A stretch of 64,000 nucleotides of DNA. Origin: Coriaria nepalensis (taxonomy: Eukaryota; Streptophyta; Magnoliopsida; Cucurbitales; Coriariaceae). Numbering within the stretch: position 1 is the stretch's first letter; each line of letters opens with the position of its first letter. The stretch covers positions 7,695,501 to 7,759,500 of the forward strand of contig CP114489.1 in NCBI GenBank assembly GCA_027186245.1, given 5' to 3'. The notes beneath the pieces are model-generated. The model was not told where the DNA came from, searched no databases, and saw only the letters and a list, made by a program, of their open reading frames with translations. Made by a program: the position numbers and the translations under genes. Positions 10,401 through 22,085 of the stretch are shown here, one piece after another.

Positions 10401-13400
10401 AAGAAAAGAAAAGGTTGCAAATATACATGGTAGATAACATCAGAGCATACCATATTTCTCTAGGTTTTAGGACAATCTCTAACACATGAGCAAACAAGCC
10501 TCACAAATATTTAAGACAAGAATTTCTGAAGAAACAAATGCACCTTAAGCCATTTGACAGAGAAATTTTGCCCATAATGTGCAGTTCCATGCGCATATTT
10601 CCAATTGCCCCCACTAAGAGACCCACCAATCCTGGACATCATCTTTGCACAACCCTATGAAATTAATTAAACATAGTTTTAGCGCTGTGTGCAGTAGATA
10701 TTGTTAGTTTCGGACGAATCAGTAAGCTAGATCAAATCTTAAGCTGAGATGACATTAATCTTTAAGAACCACTTCTATACCACAAGTGAACAACCTGAAA
10801 ATGTCGAGTCCTGTTGACTGAGAAGATCAAAATCACATTATCTGCAGAGTCAAAAGCTTCATTCAGTTTGGCTTCATTGCTCCTTTGAGTAGCCCATACC
10901 CCTTGGTGTACAGATAATTCCAAATTTTCACGGTTGCAACTTTTAACAATGAAGTACCTACGTTCATTTGTTTTATCAAAATAAATAAGTAGATACAGAT
11001 CCAACCAAATCTAACTAAAACATAAGAATATGCTTAAACTTTTAGGGAGATTTTCTCATATAACAGTCTATAGATAGTCAGATACTATTAGCATGACAAA
11101 TGCAAGAATGCTTTGAATTCAAATGAAGCCTGATGGTTGAAGGAACGAGGACACCCTAGCAGCTTTAGATGACCATACACCCTCTGGGTCTATCCAGGAA
11201 CTTCATTAGCATGTTACCAACCAAGGAACATGTGCATATTATTAGCCATTATAATACATCAAATAACAAACATTTAATTAATTACACCACAGGGTCGCAT
11301 TTTTCTGTCGCCTACACCCCAGTTTCTATGTACATTTTCGATAGTGCACTCACCCCCAACCCACTCCCCACCACCCCAAATATCTTCTACTCCTTCCATT
11401 CCATGAGAGAAAAAGAGTCATGAACCATTTGTTGAGAGAGAAGATTAGAAGCATCCAAGGAACAACAATGAAAATATGAGCTATCATCGAAGCATCTATA
11501 TCACCAGTTATGAAGCCAAGCATAATAATGCTTATAACACCATGCAGAGGAATATAGGTGGTCAGAAAAAAGGTGAAATGGCTACCAACACATAAAATAA
11601 GAGTGCCGAAAGAATTATAATGATGTGGAAACTGGATAATTTGACTTTAAAAGACTTAAAGTATTTTCAAAGTTCTTAAAATGTCTTCAATATTATCCTA
11701 TATCAGCCACAACCATGCAATATAATCAAATCATGTCATGCCACATACACTCAAATGCAGTCCATACTATTAGGAACTTTATGCTTACAAATAAGCTAAC
11801 CCTTTTAACATCAGAATAAACATTTTTATTCAGAAAAGGAATATAGGTAACTTTATGCTTACAAATAAGCTAACCCTTTTAACATCAGAATAAGCATTTT
11901 TATTCAGAAAAGGAATATAGGTATCTATTTTGAATATAGATGCAATCCTCGACTACTTACGCTAAAAAAGTTCGGCGGCAACAGAATCAAAATGTTTGAA
12001 TTTCAGCTCCATTTTTTCCAGCTTAATTCAAACTAACAAGTGCTTTTGCACCCCAAAAGGCACCTTAGTAAAAGAGTGGGTGTTTGGAAGAGACCGGGGG
12101 GTGGGGGGGTGGGGGGGTGGGGGGAGGGGGGTGTTGGAAGATGTCTCAGTGCAAACAGGAAAGTGCTATCAAATGGTTCATAAGCCTTATTGGCTAATTT
12201 TTATAATTTCAAAATGGTCTAATAAGCTGCATTTTAAATTAACCACATAGTTTTCAATTTGTAATAGTCTATGATTGATAAATTCACACTAATACTTATT
12301 AACATAGTCAATTATTTCATCAAATAACTATTTCAACAAAAACATCAGGTATACAATACAACAATATAAATATAATTAAATGTCTTTATCTTATGATGTT
12401 TCACAGTCAAAAGTTCTTAATGATTCATCGAAATGCTAAACTCCAATATTTATCTAAATTCGAGACTTCTCTTGTTGTGCATAGTGTACTCCTCAATTAC
12501 TTAAAGCTTTTACTAGGTATGCTTTAGACTATGACCCTATCCAACTGATATAACAACCTCAAAAATAATATCATGTATAAGGCACACTATGTTTATAAAT
12601 TCCGAAAACTGATATCTAAAAATATAATTTATAAGCGCATGCTAACCATGCGATATTCTAAATAGTGAGCACACAGTTCATGGCATTCTACAGGTAATTG
12701 CATAATATACATACATATGTTTATGTATTTCATATAATAACCCCTCTCAACAACCAAAGACATACTAACTGCCCCCAGCGAATTTTCAACCTACCATAAC
12801 TCATTAAAATCAATGAAAGATCACAGAAGACAACTGATTGCTTGATAGTATCACAATGACTTAATAATAACATATAGCCAACAAAACTGCCCCACCAATC
12901 TTCAATTTAAATCAATGAAGCACCACAGAAAACAACATATTGACTTATAATATTATAGCACGATTTCCATGCTGCTATTACAGAAAATATCATATACCTC
13001 CCTCAACGATATTTTAAATAGGCAAAGATACAAAATAGGGTCGGATAGCCACATCAAGACCTTTGAATTCTAAAATCCACAAACCACCAAGCCTTAAATA
13101 CTGCACCACAATTACTGTCCTCTGCATGCCACTGCCACTTTGTTTCATCCTACCATTACCAAGTTCGAGAAAACTAAACCATGTCAGAAGTCATCTCATG
13201 TAAGACTTTATAATTTTTATCCCCAAAATTCCAACCACCAAACTATCAGATTACCAATATCTATTTAACTCTGCAAGAATTCTTCCAAATGTGTACGGAT
13301 TCAATATTTCTTTTATCTATTTCAGCCTTCAACTTTCTAGAACAGACAATATAGAACTCAGGCTCCTAATAACCTATCAATGATATCTTCAGCCAACCAT

Positions 13401-16400
13401 TTTGAACCAGCAATTAGCATCTGCTTCTCAATAAATAACTAACAATGCAAACCTTCGTTCGCTAAAAACTGGTCAAGTGTTTGTAACTCCAAAATCTGTG
13501 ACTGATTTCAGTTCAGGAGAATCTTATTAACTCAAAGCCATAAGAAATAGGACAGACATAGGATCTCCAAGATGTCCAAATTCATCTTGTGCTTTAACTG
13601 TCTCTGCTCTCCTAATGTCAAAATGTGTCTGCCCGCTATGCTGTTTTACCCTAAACTAAATAACAAGGTTCTCAATGCATTCTGCAACATACACTCATTG
13701 TTTATCCTATTTTATTTACATGGTCCTGATAAATATAAAATGGCAATCCGACCCAAATTTGGGATTCTTTGGAGCTTACATATGAAAGTCTGAGCCAAGT
13801 CAAAGATCTTATGCTAAACCAACTAACTATACAAGGTAATATTCTATGCCCAAATTTCTTCTCCTACTTCTAATCATCTTTGTTTACATGTTCATGTTAT
13901 TTTAGGATAATCAAGCATAGAAATACTACTAACAACACAGCAAACTTATGTATGACATCACTAGTTATCTCTTTACCATTACCTCTGCTTAGTCTTCTAC
14001 CCGTGAGGATTTAAACAATGTCTCGACCAGGTGACAAACAAATCTCTATATCCAAAAGAAATAAAATAAACAGTGGATCTCTATTATCATACAAACAATA
14101 TCAGAAAAATAGTGATCGCCATGAACTTCATAGGTCCCTTTTTTTAGTCAAATCATTCCCGACCACCTAAGAAAAGTAGCATAATGCACAATTAGTTATT
14201 CTAGGCGTTTAGTATTTCAATCTTTCAGAGACCATATCTTCTATATATTAAATTAGAATTTAAAATTTAATGACAACTCATAAATAGACGACAGATGCCG
14301 CAAGCCATACATATAGAATAAGTATGCCATAAGTGAAAAGCTCTATAGAGAGATGTTGAATTCAGTATAAGGGAATCCTTTTTTCCCATATTTTTTTATC
14401 AACGGTAACTGAAAATAAGGCATCATCATCATCAGAAGTTAGCCACAAGGATAAGATGCATAATCATGGAAAATATCCATTTGAGTAGTTTAAGAATCAT
14501 ATCTAAGGTGGCATTCAAAACATCAGTTTAGATGTCAATATGATGTTGAGAGTGGCAAACAAGCCAGCATATTGCAGCCCAATTTTACACACACACAGAG
14601 GGGGGAAAAGCTTTTATCACCCCAAAAGAAAACCAGTTCATTCTAACACTTAAGGTGCCAAAGTAGCTGACGAAAATATGTTGCACAAGTATTTCTCATC
14701 ATATTTCTATCTTTAAGAGCGCTTAGCACATTGTTTAATCTTTTAGCAGCAAGGAAGGAAAGATATGCACTTATTCAGTAACTAGACACAATTAGATAAG
14801 GATCTATGCAGTAAAACACCAGAAATATTTTTCCATTTTTTACTTCTACCAACAAAACCGTAAGAAAAGAGTAAATTTGCTTGAGAAAGTTAAAACCCTC
14901 ACATCAAATGGCAAGATAAAAGAAATATTTAATATAAATAAGTAGGAAAAGTATGATAACCATCGTGTTAAAGCAAATGAGTTACAGCTCAAGGATTGGA
15001 CAGCATTCCTTTTTGGCGTTTTGGTTAAATAATAGACAAATAGAAACATGTCCATTATAAAATACAAAAATTGATTTACATCACGTAAGTAGAAACCTCA
15101 GGACTTCCGAACAAACCTAGATACTCCTTGTGGCAAAGGCAAAGAAGCTTTGTTCGGCTGATTAGGCTGGCCATTAGGAAGAGTTTGTATCTGAGTCTGG
15201 GTCATCTGTTGGTGGAACTGTTGAGCCGGTTGTTGCTGCTGAACATTCGCAGATTCTGCTATAGAAGGTTTTCCTACCACACTTTGATTAACAGTGCAGG
15301 GAACTTGTGGAAATTGGGATTTTTCTGTTTGTTGGGGAAAACCAGCCCCTCCACGTTGTGGAAAAAATTTGTTTGAGTTGTAATTGTAAGAACTTAAATG
15401 TTGTATTTTCTGAAGTACTTCTTCTACAGGAGGTGGAGGTCCAGGCACTTTCGCATGCCTATACCGGCAATCCGGGCCATTTGGACAAAAACCCAACTTG
15501 TACCTGCAGTTACAGCAAACCATCAGATACACTCGATCTATTTTTTTTTTTTTTATGTAATATGATGATTAATTCGCATCTGATTAAAAAATATCTAACT
15601 CCACTTTTCAAAGTCGGAGAAAAGACTGATGTTAAAGTAGAAAATTTTAATTTTTTTTAAAAAAATGCCAATTGAACCATGGAATCATCCAAAACTATCA
15701 CTATAACTTCTTTTTTTTTTCCCCCAACATCTTCTAGATTAATATCTCAAATTATTTTAAAAAAGAAGCCATGACACTTTGTAAATGAAAGCAAAAAAAA
15801 AAAAAAATTTCTGAAACTTGCATGTGCACATGCAGAGGGTGACAACGACAATAGGGTTGGTGATGGGGATGGTAGCATGGCCACAAGGGGGATGTCTTGG
15901 TAGGCAAGAACTTCATTTATATATTATGAGTACCTACCATCAACTAATCTAAAAGAGCACTTAGACTACTGCAAAATATAATAATGGAATGTTTTATGTC
16001 ACAGGAAACTTATATTAATACATGTTGTTTGCATGTCCTACCAATGTCATATCCAAAAAATTTTCATATTATGCCTATTTGGCTTTTAACAGAAGAAAAA
16101 AAAGTATAATAATATTGAACTTTGCTTTAAGCTGATCTAGATTTCAATAATTTAACCAACACCTAGCTTAAAACATCGGATAACTTTGAACTATCACCTA
16201 ATAGTGGATCATCCCGAAATATATAAACTGACAGAGAAATCTTTTAACCTATTTTCTATTTGCAGATTACCCCCTGGACGTGTTTTTTATTTATTTAGAG
16301 AGGGGGGGGGGGGGGGATTTCCAATCTTAAATCAATGAAGAATTTAAAAATTGAATTTTTAGAAGTATTATTTCACACTTGAAACACAATAAGTAAATTT

Positions 16401-17896
16401 GTCAATGGTAAGAAGATATAAAATAGCACTCTTCAAAGTAAATTTTAACTTTGTCATTGATAAATTGACGAAAAAATTAATGAATATTGCATTGAGGGCC
16501 AAGTTTCTTTCTGAGTTTCTATAGTGCAGGTTTGACAAATAGTTCAAAGGTAATACATAATATACCCTACCACCTATTTGCGACCTAATACTACTTTCAA
16601 CATTTCTGCTAAATGCTAAAGAAAAAGGGAAAAAACTACCACAAGAACTTAGGCAAGCTAAAAATGACACTAAAAATTATATATACACGTCTATTTAACT
16701 TATTCTACTAGTATCCTGACCTTCATAAAATGTAAATGTTTTTGTAATTCCCTACATGTGTCCTATCCCACTTGAAATTTGAATTCGAAGTTTTTGCAAT
16801 CCTACCAGTGTCGCATTCCACTTATAATATGAATTCATAGCTCTACATTTCATTGCCCCCAGAACAGATTTCCATGTCTATACTTATAGCAAAGAAAGAT
16901 ACAATGATAATAGATCTTCTTTATTTACATGCACTATCAATTAGCACCTTGCAGGACATCAAAAGCCATACTGGAGACTTTGGATGGTAAATGGAAGTAA
17001 GGACAAAAGAGAAGCTGAAGACTGAGGACATTATGACAGAAGATTTATTATTACCTTGTTCAATTGCCTCTCTAAAAGTTATGCATGAGATGAACCAAGA
17101 CCAAACTCAATTCAGCAAAAATTATGTATCCCAAATTGCAGGTTTCATCTTTAATTATTTATCCTACCTTTACGTATGCATGGTTTTCACCAAGTAACGG
17201 GCTGTTCTCTATTTATTTATGGCACGTCTTTTACCTATCAACTCTTAGACTAACGCTCCAAATTCATAACTAATACATTCACATGCTGTGCCCAAGTAAT
17301 GATTCATATTAAAAACAAGACGGAAAAAAACTCAACAAATAAATTCCAATTTCTTCAGGAAATTGGTCAAGCTACTAAGTCGGACGCTACTAACACATTG
17401 GAAACAAACAGAACTCACTCCCATCAACCGCAAGCATAAAAATTACCGTATCAAATTAACACAAAAAAGCTCAAATCAGAAGCAACCGAAACAATACTTA
17501 CATATTACACTCCTTGATATCCTCATTAGTGTGCTTGTAAACGCAGTCCTGCTCTCGGCACTCCCCATAAAGCCGAAAAAAGCGGCAAACAGGCATCCTA
17601 GATTTATCATATTGGTGAAGGAACCCACAGGCGTCACCCTTCATGCACAGACTACGAAGCCAATGCCGGCAAACTGTCTGACGGAAACTCCGGCGACCCC
17701 CCATGTTTCCCGGTGCTGTCGCCGTAGATTCAGGTACGGATAGAGGACCGGGAGCGCCTGGATTTGTGGCTTGAGAGGGAGCAGTGGAAGAGACCGATTG
17801 CATCAGAGGACCGGAGGCAGCCGCCGCAAGGTTAGGAGGAGCAGCATCGAGGCCGCCTTCAAAGTCGAAGCTGAGAACTCCATCCGAGTCCTCCAT
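7473..17896 (-). CDS. CPSF30: CPSF30 long form: CCCH zinc-finger polyadenylation factor with YTH m6A-reader domain
   Basis: Seven coding exons, placed on GT/AG junctions with phases checked: 17896-17502, 15503-15117, 10957-10795, 10654-10544, 9791-9723, 8756-8670, 8402-7473 (2142 bp, 713 aa plus stop). Three CCCH fingers lie at about residues 72-150 (motifs CRHWLRSLCMKGDACGFLH, CRFFRLYGECREQDCVYKH, CPNGPDCRYRH). A Gln-rich linker covers about 185-250. The YTH domain runs about 262-385, with tryptophans W282, W333 and W350 at positions expected for the m6A cage. An acidic run follows near 437-452, then a Gly/Pro/Met-rich tail ending in a basic cluster. Known for the family: the plant long form binds m6A RNA and works in the nuclear CPSF complex in poly(A) site choice; the finger part binds RNA. 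It is longer than the Arabidopsis protein (about 630 aa), mainly in the linker and tail. The start is the first ATG, and the following acidic/FDFEGGLD segment is conserved. No frame damage was seen, so the gene looks functional. Confidence 0.96.
8403..10794 (-). other. Introns 3-6 of CPSF30
   Basis: Intron 3 is 10655-10794, intron 4 is 9792-10543, intron 5 is 8757-9722 and intron 6 is 8403-8669. All have GT/AG borders on the minus strand, and the exons between are 111, 69 and 87 bp, all whole codons. Intron 5 carries a 70-bp tandem duplication at 9321-9456 and an (AT)n run near 9642-9670. Confidence 0.9.
9321..9456. repeat. 70-bp tandem duplication in CPSF30 intron 5
   Basis: Copies start at 9321 and 9391 with TTGAAATGAAGCAAACAATC. 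The second lacks a 4-base AAGT. Otherwise they are identical as far as I can see. Confidence 0.95.
11775..11922. repeat. 74-bp tandem duplication in CPSF30 intron 2
   Basis: Two adjacent copies (11775-11848 and 11849-11922) beginning AACTTTATGCTTACAAATAA differ at about one base. The near identity points to a recent local duplication. Confidence 0.95.
12096..12131 (+). repeat. Five-run G-quadruplex tract
   Basis: Five guanine runs of 6-7 bases are separated by single bases (G6 T G7 T G7 T G6 A G6). Single-base loops make this a near-ideal intramolecular quadruplex motif on the plus strand. The CPSF30 pre-mRNA carries the C-rich complement, which cannot form a quadruplex but could bind poly(C)-binding proteins. 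Confidence 0.9.
15098..17896 (-). CDS. CPSF30: CPSF30 short isoform, from retention of the start of intron 2
   Basis: If the exon 2 donor at 15116/15115 is not used, the frame continues through the AGGTTTGT donor and stops at 15098-15100. It adds only five residues (FVRKS) after the shared GVSR. The product is exon 1 plus 15503-15098, 266 aa, with the three zinc fingers and the Gln-rich linker but no YTH domain. In Arabidopsis a short form of about 250 aa arises by polyadenylation inside the matching intron, so this is the expected counterpart. I saw no canonical AATAAA on the minus strand between 15098 and about 14300. The poly(A) site is therefore inferred from the family, not read from sequence. 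Confidence 0.7.
15504..17501 (-). other. Intron 1 of CPSF30
   Basis: 1998 bp. It interrupts the third finger's lead-in after the AT of an ATG codon; donor GTAAGT at 17501, acceptor CTGCAG at 15504. Contents: a G15 run on the plus strand at 16302-16316, A and T runs, and no transposon coding sequence that I recognise. Confidence 0.9.
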
Positions 17897-18430
17897 CGGC
17901 GAAGGCTGTGAGCTATTGGGAGCTGGTAAGGGAGTAGGGTTTCAGAAGAAGCTAGATTTAGAATCATGCAACTTGGAATTGGAAATGAAACAGAAACGTA
18001 ACGGGGGAGGAGGAGGGTTAGATTGAAATTTGAACGAAGAGTTGCAGAGCTACTTTCTTGTGTCTTTCGGAACCAAATCCAAAACTAAGGCGGCGATTTG
18101 TACCTGCGGCACCGCACGGATTGTGCCGTACCCGTGTTCGTTGGGATTGTGCTCATATTTATGATGCAGTAATGTGTTATAAATATGATTCGAGAGGTCA
18201 TTTCGATTTATCAATCCCTTTAATTTCATGAGCACGAGTTATTTTTTAAAAAAAATATTTTTAAAATAATTAATAAAATATTAATATTATTATATATATT
18301 TATATATTATTAACGTTCTTAATATTTATTATATAATAAATTAAAAATTAATAATATTAATAATTAAAATTATAAATATATTATTAAAAAAAAAATTTGG
18401 TTAAATAAAATTTTGACATTTAAAATATTT
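17897..18430 (-). promoter_or_regulatory. CPSF30 5' UTR and proximal promoter region
   Basis: Upstream of the start codon at 17896 about 330 bases have balanced composition and probably hold the 5' UTR and transcription start. From about 18240 to 18400 the DNA is almost pure A/T (runs of TTAATAATATTATATATA type), a common state for plant promoters. I could not pick a unique TATA box in it. The left end of a copia element begins at about 18480, so the space for upstream regulation is short. Confidence 0.45.
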
Positions 18431-18554
18431 TCGATGTAAAACCTACCTAGGAAGCCCTCTCGATGTTCACCTCTTAACGTCCAACTATATCTCAAATCAA
18501 GTGATATTGTCGGCATACGTGTTTGGATTTTTTATAAGATCTTGAATCCTTTAT

Positions 18555-18797
18555 TTATACAATTGCACCATTATAATAGTACTCTACCAAGGGATCAATA
18601 ATGTTAGGAACCATACCAAGTTCAGTGATGAACATTCTTATCGAAACTACTTCTTTGGCTTCTTCGGAAGCGACTATGTATTCGGCTTTTATAATGGAAT
18701 TTGTAGTTGTTTTATATTTGGAACTCTTCTTACTTATCACTCGACCATTCAACACGAATATGTATCTTGATGTTGATTTGTTGTCATCTGGATTCAA
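18555..18797 (-). pseudogene. copia RNase H C-terminal segment
   Basis: DDNKSTSRYIFVLNGRVISKKSSK and IKAEYIVASEEAKEVVSIR are the D-xx-KSTSGY...A-EY-A-xxA-KE-W block of copia RNase H. The usual Trp after the final KE is Val. Related to the segment at 52184-52375. Confidence 0.85.
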
Positions 18798-19122
18798 TTA
18801 AAATTTGTAGTCTATGAAACACTCTATTTTCAAATTGTTCCCTCCATAAATTAGGAACATATCTTTAGTCATTCTTAAATACTTAAGAATACTCTTGACA
18901 GCCTTCCAGTGATGTTCACCCGGAATTACCTTAGAGCATGCTCATAACACTTAAAGCATAGGCTACATTCGACCTCGTACATAGTATAGTATACATGATA
19001 AAGCCTATAACCGAACTATAGGGAACTCTACTCATGCTTCCTCTCTCCTCTTGTGTCTCAGGTGACATCTTCTTAGAAAGGGAGATTCCATGATATATTA
19101 GCAATAGTCATTTCTTAGAATC

Positions 19123-19344
19123 CTATATACTACACATCTTTAGTATTTTGCTAATGTACGTAGATTGGGTCAAGCCTAACAATCTTTGGGATCTATCTTT
19201 ATAGATATTTATACCCAAAATGAAAGATGTTTCACCTAGATATTTCATGAAGAAGTTTTTTGACAACCAAATCTTTACGGATTGTAACATATTAATATCA
19301 TTCCTAGTGAGTAGTATGTCATCAACGTATAAGACAACGAACAT
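19123..19344 (-). pseudogene. copia reverse transcriptase catalytic segment
   Basis: FVVLYVDDILLTRNDINMLQ holds the intact YVDD active site, followed by WLSKNFFMKYLGETSFILGI. The frame breaks at both ends; more RT is recognisable in pieces up to about 19900. Confidence 0.85.
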
Positions 19345-20064
19345 TACTTTATTCCCACTGACTTTCTTATAAACACAAGGGTCATCGTTATTTTTGACAA
19401 AATCAAACGATTTGATAGTTTTGTCAAAATGGATGTCCTAGTTTCGAGATGCTTGTTTCATTCTATAGATTGACCTTTACAGCTTGTACAACTTCTTTGC
19501 ACAATTTTAGTCTATGAAACCTTCATGTTATATCATATACAACTCTTCTTCCGAATCTCCATTTAGGAAGATGATTTTCACATCCATTTTTCAGAGCTCA
19601 TAATCATGGTAAGTAGAAATAGTTAGGAAAATCTAAATGGAGTTGGTCATAGCAATAACCAAGAAGGTCTCTTCGTAATCGATCCATTCTTTTTGCATAT
19701 AGCTCTTACCTACCAACTGACCCTTATAAGTCTCGAGTTTTCCATCTACCCCTTTTTCTAAAAGATCCATTTGATCCCGATTAGAACAATTTCTTTAGGT
19801 GCATCTTCCTAGGCCCATACTTGGTTAGCATGGAGTCCATTTCAGATTTCATGGCTTTAAGCTATTTCTCAAAATCCGAACCTTACATGGCCTCATCATA
19901 ACTTATCGGGTCATCCTTTATGACTGAACTCTCAGTTGAGTTTCCAATGAGAAAATCGTACCATTCAGGTTCAATTTGGGAGGTTTCAGTGTATCTTGAG
20001 GAATCACAGTTCTTTCTTTTGAAGGTTACTTCAATGTGGGAACTGTTGTATTTTGATCCTTAAT

Positions 20065-20274
20065 CTAATCGTTATTTAGTGAATCTTGAATCTCTTCAAG
20101 GTGTATTTTATTGCCACTATTTCCTTGCAAAAGGAATTCTCTTTCCAAGAAAATGACATGTTTGGCTACAAACACTTTGAGCTCAACAGGTTGATAAAAG
20201 TAATATCCTAAAGTCTCTTCTTTACAATATCCCACAAAATAATACTTATCAGATCTTACCTCTAATTTCTCCAC
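20065..20274 (-). pseudogene. copia integrase C-terminal segment
   Basis: The 69-codon frame carries the copia pattern after the integrase core (YYFVGYCKEETLGYYFY, then VFVAKHVIFLEREFL), matching K-xx-FVGYPxxTxGYYFY...VFVSRNAxFLE. The core between this and 20771 is full of stops. Confidence 0.75.
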
Positions 20275-20770
20275 TTCATACTTCTTAACATAAGCAGTAC
20301 ATCTCTATATCTAGATATGTTTAAAAGATGCCCCTATACCTTTCTATATCTCACATGGAATTGCAGAAACAAATTTAAAGGGGGTTATGTTAAATACATA
20401 TGCAATACTTTCTAGGACAAAACCCAAAAAGGAAAAAATGAAGCTCAGTTCAGATCATCATAGACCGACACTAACTAATAGTCTGATTCCTCATTTCTGA
20501 CACACCATTAAGTTGTGGTGTTCTAGGAGGAGTTCATTGAGAGAGAATCTCATTCTCTTTTAGGTAATCAAGAAATTATGGCTCAAGTATTCACCTCATC
20601 GATATGATTGTAGGATTTTAATACTTTTACCAAATTATTTCTCAACCTCATTCTATTACTCGTTAAACTTCTCAAACTATTTAGATTTATACTTCTAAAA
20701 TAAACATACTCGAATCTTGAGATGTCATCAGTAAAGGTGATGAAGTAATGATAACCTCCTCTAGCTGGAT

Positions 20771-21550
20771 TTACATAGGGCCATATACATTAGTATGTAT
20801 GAATCCTAACAACTCATTCAATCTATCTCTAGTTCCACTAAAAGGAAACTTGACCATTTTACCAAGTAGATAAGATTCACAAGTCAACATTGATTCATAA
20901 TCAAATGGATTAAGATATCCATCGTTATGCAACTTGTTTATGATTGTCTTATTGGCATGACTTAATCGATAGTGCCCGAGATATATTTGATTTTTATTAG
21001 ATTTCCATTTCTTACCCATATTCATATTCAAGCAAGTTTTTTCTTTAAGACTCAAAAGATATAATCCATCTACTAAGGAACCACTTCCAAAGAAAATACC
21101 ATTTATAGAAACATTACAAGTTATGCCTTCAAATGAGAATGTGTAACCATCCTTAACAAGTTTTGATACAGAAATAATATTACTAATACTTGAAGGTGCA
21201 TTGAAACAATCTTTCAAAATAAGATATAAACTAGTTGGTAAAGACAAAATATAAGTTTTTACAGCTAATGTTGTAACTCTTGCTCTGTTTCCCGCTCGTA
21301 GGTAAACTTCTCGTCTCATCAAGTTCCTTATACCCTTTAGGCTATGCATAACAATACAAATGTGAGAAAAGTATTTGGTATCTAATACCCAAGTAGAAAT
21401 AATACTAGATGAGATATCAGCTTGAATCATGAACATGCTTGAAACATCTCCATATTTTGGTGGGAGGGGTGCTAAGTAAGCTAAAAAATTATGCTTCCAA
21501 TTTCCAGTCTCGCCACAATAGAAACATTTTCCATCGTTCCTCATTTTCAC
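20771..21550 (-). pseudogene. copia zinc knuckle, protease and GAG-pre-integrase segment
   Basis: A 259-codon open frame. Residues 8-21 are the nucleocapsid knuckle (CFYCGETGNWKHNF) whose last cysteine is replaced. The protease follows at about 55-65, where the usual D-[ST]-G-[AC] is eroded to LDTKYFSH. The pre-integrase block is at about 190-245 (LGHYRLSHANKTIINKL, then ESYLLGKMVKFPF), where the expected CxxC spacing is only partly kept. After it the integrase core decays into stops. Confidence 0.8.
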
Positions 21551-21564
21551 CTATATGTTCTTTA

Positions 21565-22085
21565 TCACATTGAGTTTCTCAAACTCAATAAGTCCCTTCC
21601 ATGCATATTTTGTTCATCCTTAACCCCTTTTATTTGAACATCGACATTCTTAAGCATGTCAAAAAGACTATGCATGGAAGGATCCGTTTTATTCATGTGA
21701 TAATTGGAAGATAAAAGCTTCATATCATTTACAAAGTGTTCTTCAATAGGCATGTTTTCATTCATCTTCATACGAACTAATGTTTTAAAGGCTTTATACC
21801 TCTCCCCAAGAACATAACTACCCCAAATCTCGTTTAGGTGTTTTATGGTGTTTACGGCATGCATTCCATAGTACATGATTTGAATCTCTTTTGACATAGA
21901 TGCTATACATGATGTTTACATCGTCATCTTGTTCTAACCACTTGGTCCAATATACCCTTTACTTGTTAGTTTCATTTTTCCTTCACTCTCATATCCAATA
22001 TATGAGTAAGGCGTTCATTATTGAGAACAATTCTTAATTGCTTACCAATCCCTGAAGTTAGTCCTCACTAACTTGTTCATTTCAA
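21565..22085 (-). pseudogene. copia gag remnant
   Basis: An open stretch of 110 codons (21897-21565) has the UBN2/copia gag pattern: NEIWGSYVLGERYKAFKTLV, then KMNENMPIEEHFVNDMKLL. Upstream, in broken frames, a QVSED...LRIVLNNERLTHILD-like N-terminus is recognisable to about 22085. Confidence 0.75.

Larger units (their letters stand above)
10958..15116 (-). other. Intron 2 of CPSF30
   Basis: 4159 bp, by far the longest intron. It separates the zinc-finger half from the YTH half. Donor GTTTGT at 15116; acceptor ACGTAG at 10958. It holds the short-isoform stop, a strong G-quadruplex-type tract on the plus strand (12096-12131) and a 74-bp tandem duplication (11775-11922). I found no transposon protein sequence in it. 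Short open frames here look accidental. Confidence 0.9.

Noticed and set aside
15128..15660. Plus-strand open frames over CPSF30 exon 2
   Set aside because: Antisense to a confidently assigned exon; no signature.
17363..18026. Plus-strand open frames over CPSF30 exon 1 and 5' UTR
   Set aside because: Antisense shadows; low-complexity composition.
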